Shown piece by piece: positions 21,880 to 31,364 of a stretch of 64,000 nucleotides of DNA. Position 1 is the first letter of the stretch. Every line of letters begins with the position of its first letter. Below the pieces are notes generated by a model, which ran no database searches, was not told where the DNA came from, and saw nothing but the letters and a program-made list of their open reading frames with translations. Origin of the DNA: Helichrysum umbraculigerum (taxonomy: Eukaryota > Streptophyta > Magnoliopsida > Asterales > Asteraceae); NCBI GenBank assembly GCA_949592205.1, contig CATIUR010000001.1:38519001-38583000 (forward strand). Direction: 5' to 3'. The translations under genes were made by a program, and so were the position numbers.

Positions 21880-21994
21880 AATATTAGTATATGGTACCAT
21901 ATAGGATTGACCCTCCTCGTCCGGGTTAGCAAGCACTAACCGGGTAAACGGACGTACTAATATTTGGGAAGACGAATGTGGATTAGGCATTCGT
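21880..21994 (+). other. conserved structured block of Tekay LTR, copy in A 5' LTR
   Basis: Outer stem AATATTAGTA (21880-21889) with TACTAATATT (21955-21964), perfect. Palindrome ATATGGTACCATAT (21889-21902). Stem CGTCCG (21918-21923) with CGGACG (21949-21954), enclosing GGTTAG/CTAACC with a six-base loop. Then hairpin ACGAATG (21972-21978)/CATTCGT (21988-21994) with GGATTAG in the loop. See the findings for the covariation. Confidence 0.7.
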
Positions 21995-22085
21995 GGAGGC
22001 ACCTCGCCCGGAATTCTCTATAGGGGACCCGGCCCTTGAGTTAAGCTCAACTATGTGCTCATGGCTGTATACACGATGATTATCA

Positions 22086-22160
22086 TTTAATTGCTGGATG
22101 CAATTCATTATTTAATTGCTGGATGCAATTCATTAATTAATTGCTGGATGCAATTCATTA
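22086..22160 (+). repeat. three 25-bp tandem repeats in Tekay A 5' LTR
   Basis: Each unit contains the stem AATTGC-tggat-GCAATT, so the array can form three hairpins in a row. One base distinguishes the third unit. The 3' LTR copy is at 30181-30255. Confidence 0.9.
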
Positions 22161-22538
22161 TTTAAATCTTGCGGTTCATACGATATTACTTGATTTCAAA
22201 CCTGTGAGCTCACCAGCTTTATAGCTGACCTTTTAGCATATATCGCAGGTACCCAGCAGTAGGATGTTTCTGCTTCAGGATTTAGCTCGAGTCAGCATAC
22301 AGACGATTGAGATTTTCTTGCATTAGTATATTTTGTATAAGTACTTATGTACTGAAATCTCATTTTATTTAACTCGAGCTATGTAAAGCTTTAAATGTTG
22401 TAAACATTTCAGTTATCAATTTATTTTGTTAAAACGACGCATATAGAGTCGTTTGCTATTTATCTTTGTGCTTTGTTATTGATTAGTAACACCCAAATCA
22501 AGCTTCTGCAAATCATCAAATTTGGGGGTGTTACAGAT

Positions 22539-22551
22539 TGGTATCAGAGCC
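22539..22551 (+). other. primer-binding site of Tekay A
   Basis: TGGTATCAGAGCC, the initiator-tRNA-Met PBS used by most plant chromoviruses, three bases after the LTR. Confidence 0.9.
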
Positions 22552-22863
22552 TAAGGTTATAGTGAACTAGGTTGCATTTAGTGAGCCTAGACTATGACCA
22601 TTAGGCAGTATTCCTTATTAGGTATGACTGGTTCAGGGATTACAGCATACGAGTTTAATTTAACATAGCCTGATCAACTATGTACAATTAAGCAAAGATG
22701 ATGTAAGATCTGAAGGTAGTTATGGCTGAACAGGGTACAATAGAAGACTCTGACCTCGAGAGAACCGAGACTCAAACATGTTTATGCTAGACACTCAATA
22801 GGCTATATTATATAGGAGCTATATGAATATAGGCCTCAATTTTACTAACGCTTTGTCTCAGAA

Positions 22864-23349
22864 ATGGCAAACATCCCATCAGATTCATCTCGTTCTCAAT
22901 CCGGGTCGCAGAACCCAAGGGTAGCAAGGAGGAACAACAGGTTGCCTCGAGCTGGCCCGTACCCCACTCACTCCACCTTACCGGCCTTAGCCGCTAGGGT
23001 GAACCAACACGAGCAACGACTTCGCACCATGGATGTCGTGTTGCAGGAAACAAACGAAAACTGGCGACTTACATCTCTTGAACGCATAGAACAAGTCTCC
23101 GACGACCTTGAAACCACAAACAACAACATGGATGTCCTTCGTAACCAAATTATAGAAATAAGGGTGGAAAATGCCCTTCTGCGACAAAGGATGGAAGAAT
23201 GTGAACAGCGTTCGCAAGAAGCAGAAGAGTATGCCCGTGGACTAACACAACGACTGGCTCTAGCAGAAGATAACGCCCGTCAAGCTAGCAGACTTGCAAA
23301 CACTGTGGATCGTCTTGTCACGATGATGGAACAAATTAATCTATGTTAA
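22864..23349 (+). CDS. small coiled-coil ORF upstream of gag, Tekay A
   Basis: 161 codons starting with ATG about 310 bp after the PBS and ending in TAA, 289 bp before the gag-pol ATG. The N-terminus is basic and Pro-rich (RVARRNNR, PYPTH). Residues about 40-160 are Leu/Glu/Arg/Gln-rich with heptad spacing and almost no helix breakers, so a coiled coil is likely. It shares ECEQRSQE, QRLAL, EDNARQ and TVDRLV with the ORF at 37496-38008 in element B. It has no zinc knuckle. The role is unknown; a particle or RNA partner of Gag is a guess. The 76-codon minus-strand ORF is its shadow. Confidence 0.7.
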   Translation: MANIPSDSSRSQSGSQNPRVARRNNRLPRAGPYPTHSTLPALAARVNQHEQRLRTMDVVLQETNENWRLTSLERIEQVSDDLETTNNNMDVLRNQIIEIRVENALLRQRMEECEQRSQEAEEYARGLTQRLALAEDNARQASRLANTVDRLVTMMEQINLC

Positions 23350-23638
23350 GACTAGTGTAGTCTTTGTCTTGTAATCTATCCTGTAATCTAGTAACTATCT
23401 ACGCGCTACTCTATAATTCGGTCGGATGTAACAATTCCCGACGCCCCTTGTAATACACCCGTAGGGTGTAACCTTTGAACTCGCGTTAGCTATCAAATAT
23501 TCCTTGTTGTTCAACTCATATTAATTGTCATTTTTCCATGTTGATGTCATGTATTACTGCTTTTCTACATGTACATCTATAACAAATACAACTTTCCTAC
23601 GAAATCTCATGTATCTTCATTTCTTTTATTGAAGAATC
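23350..23638 (+). other. leader between small ORF and gag-pol, Tekay A
   Basis: Non-coding, T-rich before the gag ATG. It contains gtaacaattcccg, also seen in the same place in B (38070-38085). Confidence 0.4.
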
Positions 23639-26600
23639 ATGCCGCCAAAGAAAAGACCTTACACCGATGCACAGATTACCTCACTCATAACCCAGGCTGT
23701 GACAGAAGCCTTGGCTCGGAATACCCCACCAAACTCCACAAGAAACAGCGATGCCGCTGAAACCTCTGCCGTCAAACCTTGTTCTTACAAGGACTTCCAA
23801 AGCTGCAAACCCTCGAGCTTCAAGGGTTCTGAAGGAGCCATCGGACTGATCAGATGGTTCGAGAAAATGGAAACTGTTTTCCGTGTTAGTAAATGCGCGG
23901 AGAACGACAAAGTAAACTTCGCCACCTGCTCTCTTGAAGATGATGCCCACTCTTGGTGGAATTTATATACCCAATCAGTGGGTGCTGACATTGCCTACCA
24001 ACTCACTTGGGAGGAATTGAAGGCAAAACTCACTGCCAAATACTGCTCTATCTCCAAACTCCAAAAGCTAGATGAGGAGTTCTGGAACTTAAAGGTTCAG
24101 GGTGGTGATATCGATGGTTATACCACCAGGTTTCAACAACTAGCTGCCCTCCGCCCAGCTATGGTGAGCACTGAACCTGATAAAATCAGGAAGTACGTCC
24201 TTGGTCTCCCTGACCCTGTTCGGGGACACGTCATCTCTTCAAAACCAACCACCATTGACGGTGCGATCCTATTGGCCCAAGACTTGATGTCAATGAGCCA
24301 AGATTCTGAACCACCCACTTCATCCTCTCACAACAACAAACGTAAGTGGTCTGACTACCACAACAACCACACAAACCAACAAAACAAGAAACCCGACACC
24401 ATCAAAGCCTACAACACCACCACCGATATCACAAGGGGTTGCACTGGGAGCAAACCATATTGTCCCAAGTGCAGCCGACACCATGAGGGTTCCTGTGGTC
24501 CCTTTTGCAACAACTGCAAGAGGTACGGCCACCTCACCAAAGACTGTCGCTCTCCCGCCAACAACAATTCCAACAACAACACCAGACCACCCAAGGTATG
24601 CTTTGAGTGTGGAAAACCTGGGCATTTCAGGGACTCGTGCCCAAAACTGAAGAACAACAACAACAACAACCGCAACAGCAACAACAACAACAACACCCGA
24701 AGCAGAGCTTTCGTCATCAAATCTGGGGACGCCCGCCAAGACCCGAATGTGGTCTCGGGTATGTTCCTCCTCAACAACTTAACTGCTTCTGTTCTATTTG
24801 ATACTGGTGCTGATAGAAGCTTTATCTCCGATGATTTCTGCCCATTACTTGACATCACTCCTGTTGCCTTAGATGTTAAGTACACTGTAGAGCTAGCAAA
24901 TGGAAAACTTGTAGAAACCACCAGTGTGATACCTAATTGCACTTTAAACCTAGCTGACGAAACCTTTTCGATCGACCTTATACCCATTGAAATCGGAAGT
25001 TTCGACGTCATTATTGGAATGGACTGGTTGTCCAAACATCGAGCTGAAATCGTTTGTCATGATAAGATAGTCCGTATTCCACTCGCCGTCGGTGGAACCT
25101 TGATCATACAGGGGGAGACCGGTGGGACTGGACTCAATATAATCTCCTGCTTAAAAACCCGAAAATTTCTGAGAAAGGGTTACCCTGCCATACTCGCACA
25201 CATTACAGAGAAGAAGTCGGAGGAGAAGCGACTTGAGGATGTGCCAATTGTTAGAGACTTTCCCGAAGTCTTTCCGGAAGAACTACCTGGTCTACCTCCG
25301 CCTAGACAGGTTGAGTTCTCAATCGATCTCGTGCCGGGTGCCGCACCGGTGGCCCGCGCACCATACCGTTTAGCCCCATCCGAACTTCAGGAGTTGTCCT
25401 CTCAGTTACAGGAACTTCTGGATCGAGGATTCATTAGACCGAGTTCTTCACCTTGGGGAGCTCCGGTCTTATTTGTTAAAAAGAAGGACGGTTCATTCCG
25501 AATGTGCATCGACTACCGAGAGTTGAACAAATTGACCGTCAAAAACCGATACCCACTTCCTCGCATTGATGATCTATTCGACCAACTTCAGGGTTCAAGT
25601 TTCTACTCAAAAATCGACCTGCGATCAGGTTATCATCAGTTACGAGTTCGCGACGCCGATATTCCAAAAACTGCTTTCAGAACTCGTTACGGGCACTACG
25701 AATTCCAAGTGATGCCCTTTGGTCTAACCAACGCACCGGCTGTATTCATGGATCTCATGAACCGGGTGTGCAAACCTTACCTCGATAAGTTTGTCATTGT
25801 CTTTATCGATGACATACTCATTTACTCGCGCAACGAGCAAGAACATGCGCAACACCTTAAGACCATCCTTGAACTACTTAGACATGAGGAGCTTTACGCT
25901 AAATTCTGTAAGTGTGAGTTCTGGATTCAAACCGTTCAATTTCTTGGTCACGTGATCGACAGTCAGGGAATTCACGTTGACCCATCAAAGATCGAGGCAA
26001 TCAAAGACTGGCAAGCACCCACCTCTGCAACCGAAGTACGACAATTCTTGGGTCTTGCTGGGTATTATCGACGATTTATAGAAAATTTCTCCAAAATAGC
26101 TCAACCACTCACGGTACTGGCTCAGAAGGACAAAAGGTTCGATTGGACCGAAAAACAAGAGTCAGCGTTCCAACTCTTGAAACAAAAGCTTTGCAGTGCT
26201 CCAATTCTATCCTTACCCGAAGGCACCGATGACTTCGTGGTATACTGCGATGCTTCTCACCAAGGTCTTGGTTGCGTGCTGATGCAACGAGACAAAGTCA
26301 TTGCTTATGCCTCACGACAGCTAAAAATTCACGAAAAGAACTACACCACTCATGATCTCGAACTTAGAGCCGTCGTCTTTGCTCTCAAAATCTGGAGACA
26401 TTATCTCTACGGCACTAAGTGCACCATCTTTACCGATCATAAAAGTCTCCAACATATCTTCGATCAGAAGGATCTCAATATGAGGCAACGTCGATGGGTC
26501 GAGTTGATTACCGATTACGATTGCGAGATCAAGTACCATCCAGGGAAGGCTAATGTTGTAGCCGATGCCCTCAGTCGAAAGGAACGATTAAAACCCCTTC

Positions 26601-28090
26601 GAGTCCGAGCCCTCAGTATGACCATTCATAACGATCTTACCATTCAAATTCATACCACTCAGATCGAAGCCCTGAAATCTGAAAACATCAAAAATGAAGC
26701 CTTGCGGGGCATTGACAAACAATTTGAAATCAAACCTAACGGGATTAGGTATTTCTCAAACCGAATCTGGTTGCCTAGTTTCGGGAACCTAAGAGACTTG
26801 GTGATGGACGAGGCTCACAAGTCTAAATATTCTATTCATCCGGGATCCGATAAGATGTACCACGGCATCAAGGAATTTTATTGGTGGCCAAACATGAAAG
26901 CCGAAATCGCCACTTATGTCAGCAAGTGTCTTACTTGCTCGAAAGTCAAAACCGAACATCAGAAACCTCCTGGTTTGCTCCAACAACCTGAAATCCCTGA
27001 ATGGAAATGGGATCAAATTGCCATGGATTTCATAACCAAACTACCCAACTCGTCGAGCAGTTGCGATACCATTTGGGTGATCGTCGATCGTCTCACCTAA
27101 TCTGCTCATTTCCTGGCAATCAAAGAAAACGATAAAATGGAACGCCTTACACAAATCTACATCAAGGAAATCGTTTCTCATCACGGTGTTCCAATCTCAA
27201 TCATCTCTGAAAGAGATGCCCGTTTCACTTCTCACTTTTGGCAATCACTTCAGAAAGCTATGGGTACCCGTCTCGATATGAGTACCGCGTACCATCCTCA
27301 AACCGATGGCCAAAGTGAACGAACCATTCAAACACTGGAAGACATGCTACGAGCCTGCGTAGTTGATTTCGGTACAAACTGGGAAAGACATCTACCGTTG
27401 TGCGAATTTTCGTACAATAACAGTTATCATGCCAGCATTAAGGCTGCACCTTTTGAGGCACTGTACGGTCGTAAGTGCCGATCACCGATCTGTTGGACTG
27501 AGGTGGGAGATAGTCAACTCACTGGTCCTGAACTCATTCACGCCACCACTGAGAAAATTGTGGAAATCCAAAACAGACTCAAAGCCGCACGTGATCGTCA
27601 GAAAAGTTATGCTGACGTGAGACGCAAACCACTCGAGTTCCAAGTTGGGGATCGAGTTCTCTTAAATGTATCGCCTTGGAAAGGCGTCATCCGTTTTGGC
27701 AAACGCGGGAAATTAAATCCCAGATACATCGGGCCTTTTGAGATCCTCGAACGGATTGGCCCCGTAGCTTATCGATTGCAGCTGCCATCCGAACTCAGCA
27801 GCGTGCACCCTACTTTTCATATTTCAAATTTGAAGAAGTGTCTGTCTGATGAGACACTTATTATTCCATTAGATGAAATTCGTGTTGACGATAAACTTCA
27901 TTTCGTTGAGGAACCCGCTGAAATTATGGACCGTGAGGTCAAACAACTGAAACAAAGTCGTATTCCCATCGTCAAGGTCAGATGGAATTCGCGGCGTGGT
28001 CCGGAATTCACCTGGGAACGGGAAGACCAAATGCGACTCAAATATCCTCAACTTTTCACTGATTCTACATCAAACACGACTTCGAACTAA
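23639..28090 (+). pseudogene. gag-pol polyprotein with chromodomain, Tekay A, one in-frame stop
   Basis: A single frame of 1483 codons with TAA at 27098-27100 (codon 1154). Gag has the retrotransposon gag fold, then CPKC-x5-HEGSC (about 275) and two zinc knuckles (CNNCKRYGHLTKDC about 290; CFECGKPGHFRDSC about 321), then an Asn-rich linker. Protease has DTGADRSF (about 388). RT has FRMCIDYRELN (about 618) and catalytic FIDD (about 721). RNase H has VYCDASHQGLGC (about 867). Integrase has its HHCC zinc site (about 1057) and IAMDFI. The second catalytic Asp lies in S-E-R-D here (codon 27209-27211), changed to Glu against S-D-R-D in B and C. SERTIQ carries the catalytic Glu. A C-terminal chromodomain (KVRWNSRRGPEFTWERED) would guide insertion to heterochromatin. 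Overlapping minus-strand ORFs are shadows. Confidence 0.95.
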
Positions 28091-28110
28091 ATTTCGGGAC
28101 GAAATTCTTC

Positions 28111-28124
28111 TAACAGGGGGAGAA
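28111..28124 (+). other. polypurine tract of Tekay A
   Basis: taacagggggagaa directly before the 3' LTR. The same block precedes the 3' LTRs of B and C. Confidence 0.9.
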
Positions 28125-30630
28125 TGTAACACCCGCCAAATTAGGACTTGTAATTAGTGCCTAATTATACGTTAATAGATGTAATTAGTTCTGTGTTAGG
28201 CTAATTAATGTATCGAATTATATATATTGTTGAATATATACGAAAATGCGATTTGGTTAAATCGTACGCAATTTAAATCGAATGCATTTCGATTCAATTT
28301 AATACGGACGTTGGTGACCAATTTTATTAAATAACGCTTTTATGTCAAATATATTATTATGATAATATTTCGTATTCATTCGTATCGTACAAACAGAACT
28401 TACACAATATAAAATATTAAAACGCGCAACTAAATAAACAAACTTACATTTTATAACTCAAATATAAATTAAATTGCAAAATATTTAAATAAAATATCGC
28501 GTGATAATTTGTATTTAAAACGTACCATTCAAAATGTAAAATAATTAATTAACGTTTAAACGACGGAGTAAACGAACACCGCACGGAACACGAACGCGGG
28601 ACGAAAATGGGGCTCCAAAACCCCACTCCCCTCCCACTTTCTTCTCACTTTCTCTTTTTCCCCTCTCTCCTCTCTTTCTTTTTTCTCTCAAACAAATCAC
28701 CACCAACATCACACTAAATCGCCAAAAACTAGCATCAAACGACTTCGGATCTTCAAGATTTTTAGAGATTCGCGACCACCACGCAACGATCTATCTTTCT
28801 ATCTTTCCGAAATTTCATTTCGGCGATTTGTAAGTTTCCGACACAACTCCGAAAACTCTCGTTTCTAAGTATTATCACTTGCTAGTTGTTTGTATAACCT
28901 TGTAATGTCCAAATATGGGTTGGGTAAAAGTTTTGGACCGAAAGGAAACCGAAAAACTCGTTTTCGACACATTTTCCGGCCAACAGACCGCTACGTCGCA
29001 GTTGGCCCAGAATTTATGCGACGTCAGCTTCAACGTCGCAAAACCCCTCGTAACGTCGCATAGTGCGACGTCAGTCACAACGTCGCACGAATCCTCGACG
29101 TCGCATATAGCGACGCATCCTATTACGTCGCATTGACTTGTAAATGTCGCACATAGCGACGCAGACCTTAACGTCGCCAATTTAACCTACGTCGCATTAG
29201 CGACGCAGCACCCTACGTCGCATTAAATTGCGAAACGTCGCCTTTAGCGACGTCATGCTCAACGTCGCAATCCTACCTGCGACGTCGCACCCAACGTCGC
29301 ACAAACCAAAACCTCAAAAACACAGATTTTTACTAAGTGTCGAGACTCGAAAATTATCACTCGATTTTACCCAAATTCAGATCCCAGATGCGTTTTTCGT
29401 CAAAGCAATATAGTAGGAATAAAAATTTTCCAAGCTGACCTGGCAGCTCGACCCCAGCCAGGGGCTCTGCCCCCGGACCCCCGTACTTAGATTTCGTAAC
29501 GGCTTCTAAAACACAATCAAAACACATTTTTCAAGTAAAACGACACGAAATCAAAATAATAATAGTTGAGATTATTATTACAAATCCGTCACCAACGGGC
29601 CGTACACTTTTCAAATACTCAAACTTATCAACCAAATAGTGGAAATTTGGACATTATAGTTGAACGAACAACTACAAGGGTGATCTGTTGAGATACCCAA
29701 ATCATGATTATAACCATCCCGTGTCGTGGACACCCTCAGGTTACAAGTCTTTGGACTTCGATATTCGGCTAATCAACTTACGTTTGTTTAAACGCTTTCA
29801 GACTCAGGTGAGTCTCATAGCCCCTCTTTTTACTGTTTTACTCAGGGGTGTGATATACTGCTCAAACTTTTAACATGTGAACGCAAGTACCAACTTTTCA
29901 TATACTACATGAGTTTTTCGAAACTAATCATTTAAAGTCCTCCGTCAGCATAGTTGTTAATACGTTGTAGCGTGAATATTAGTATATGGTACCATATAGG
30001 ATTGACCCTCCTCGTCCGGGTTAGCAAGCACTAACCGGGTAAACGGACGTACTAATATTTGGGAAGACGAATGTGGATTAGGCATTCGTGGAGGCACCTC
30101 GCCCAGAATTCTCTATAGGGGACCCGGCCCTCGAGTTAAGCTCAACTATGTGCTCATGGCTGTATACACGATGATTATCATTTAATTGCTGGATGCAATT
30201 CATTATTTAATTGCTGGATGCAATTCATTATTTAATTGCTGGATGCAATTCATTATTTAAATCTTGCGGTTCATACGATATTACTTGATTTCAAACCTGT
30301 GAGCTCACCAGCTTTATAGCTGACCTTTTAGTATATATCGCAGGTACCCAGCAGTAGGATGTTTCTGCTTCAGGATTTAGCTCGAGTCAGCATACAGACG
30401 ATTGAGATTTTCTTGCATTAGTATATTTTGTATAAGTACTTATGTACTGAAATCTCATTTTATTTAACTCGAGCTATGTAAAGCTTTAAATGTTGTAAAC
30501 ATTTCAGTTATCAATTTATTTTGTTAAAACGACGCATATAGAGTCGTTTGCTATTTATCTTTGTGCTTTGTTATTGATTAGTAACACCCAAATCAAGCTT
30601 CCGCAAATCATCAAATTTGGGGGTGTTACA
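28125..30630 (+). repeat. 3' LTR of Tekay A
   Basis: 2506 bp, the same length as the 5' LTR, with about 16 substitutions by eye, mostly transitions. Array 28992-29303, structured block 29975-30089, 25-bp repeats 30181-30255. Confidence 0.95.
29975..30089 (+). other. conserved structured block of Tekay LTR, copy in A 3' LTR
   Basis: Same pairing as at 21880-21994 with no change in the stems that I can see. Confidence 0.7.
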
Positions 30631-30635
30631 CTAGG
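30631..30635. other. target-site duplication of Tekay A, right copy
   Basis: ctagg, identical to 20025-20029. Confidence 0.95.
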
Positions 30636-31364
30636 GCATCTGGTTCTACATCTAGGGTTCAGAGTGTTGTTGACTGGACTACACCAGTGACTCCACTTTC
30701 TCAGTATTGGACTTTTCATGCACTTCAGGTCAGACATGCTCATGACATCAATGTAGCACGTAAGTTTGGATTGCCGATACCAGAGCCACTGATGTACAGA
30801 TGTGAGACACCACCAGCAGTCTTTCCCATTCCACCAGTCACCACCACTATTCCACCATACACCATGCCCACCACATTTCACCACGAGCCGGTATACTCTG
30901 TACACACCTCAGCTGCTCCATCCACTTCACGACAGCCACCCTCAGCTACCCATGTCTTGTCTCCGACTTATGAGATCCCGAGACCTGATAACCCACATGT
31001 CTATCGCCCAGCTATGACCACCACTAGTGCTCAGGGCCTCACACTCTCATGACTCTCTTGGATGTCAAACCTCGAGCCTATCCCTGACTCTGAGATCCCA
31101 AATGAGAGCGACATTAGGAGAGGATACCAGATATTACTTGAGGAGACACACATGACACAGCAGTATTTGCGGGAGTGGGGATTTGACAGCACAGAGGACT
31201 TGCCTATCCATGTTATGCAGGCCATCCTCAGACAGCACAGAGTTATTGTATCAGAGTCGGTTTCTGGGAAAGCTGCTAGCTGGGAGCACTCAGCTGCTGG
31301 CATGCCTCCGTCCACTTCTGCTATTGATCCTCGTGTGACTGATCAGGGGTCTCCTCGTCCTTAG
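30636..31364 (+). pseudogene. ATHILA ORF-1-like protein, C-terminal part, with a stop
   Basis: Continues the frame broken at 20029, in phase across the insertion. It is Pro/Thr/Ser-rich in its first part (PPAVFPIPPVTTTIPPYTMP). TGA at 31050-31052 interrupts it, and the same frame then stays open to TAG at 31362-31364 with a Glu-rich segment (SEIPNESDIRRGYQ just before LLEET). So the gene was already carrying, or later gained, a nonsense change besides the insertion. The 116-codon minus-strand ORF and the two other plus-frame ORFs are shadows. Confidence 0.65.

Larger units (their letters stand above)
20735..22248 (+). other. possible LTR leader intron, Tekay A
   Basis: The donor GTAAGT at 20735 follows a CT/CA-rich leader. 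The acceptor cgCAG at 22246-22248 is preceded about 20 nt earlier by CTGAC, a plant branch-point match. An alternative donor is CAG|GTGAGT at 21713. Sites at the same places recur in LTRs B, C and D, and partly in E and the 6072-7005 fragment. Splicing would remove part of the LTR, so only unspliced RNA could serve as genome. Inference from conservation. Confidence 0.45.
20030..22535 (+). repeat. 5' LTR of Tekay A
   Basis: TGTAACACCCGCC to GGGTGTTACA. Order inside: AT-rich U3; a short hairpin at 20513-20530; CT-rich leader; GTAAGT donor-like site (20735-20740); ACGTCGC array (20897-21208); conserved AATAATAATAGTTGAG and CACCAACGGGCCGTAC anchor; second donor GTGAGT (21713-21718); structured block (21880-21994); 25-bp tandem repeats (22086-22160); branch-point-like CTGAC and acceptor (22247-22248). 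ORFs of 60-105 codons here are array shadows. Confidence 0.95.
20030..30630 (+). mobile_element. Tekay-like chromovirus (Ty3-gypsy), element A, complete
   Basis: A 10,601-bp element with 2506-bp LTRs of equal length, perfect 5-bp TSD, tRNA-iMet PBS, small coiled-coil ORF, gag-pol frame with C-terminal chromodomain and PPT. The LTRs differ at about 16 sites by eye (about 0.6%), so insertion is recent. It splits the ATHILA-like gene of element 2. It is not autonomous now: it has one in-frame stop in integrase and a substituted catalytic residue. Confidence 0.95.

Noticed and set aside
24320..25035. Long minus-strand ORFs (139 and 208 codons) opposite gag of Tekay A
   Set aside because: They lie opposite the Asn-rich and protease parts of a well-supported gag-pol frame, and a similar shadow appears at 39248-39796 in B. 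Low-complexity Val/Leu runs come from the AAC/CAA-rich sense strand.
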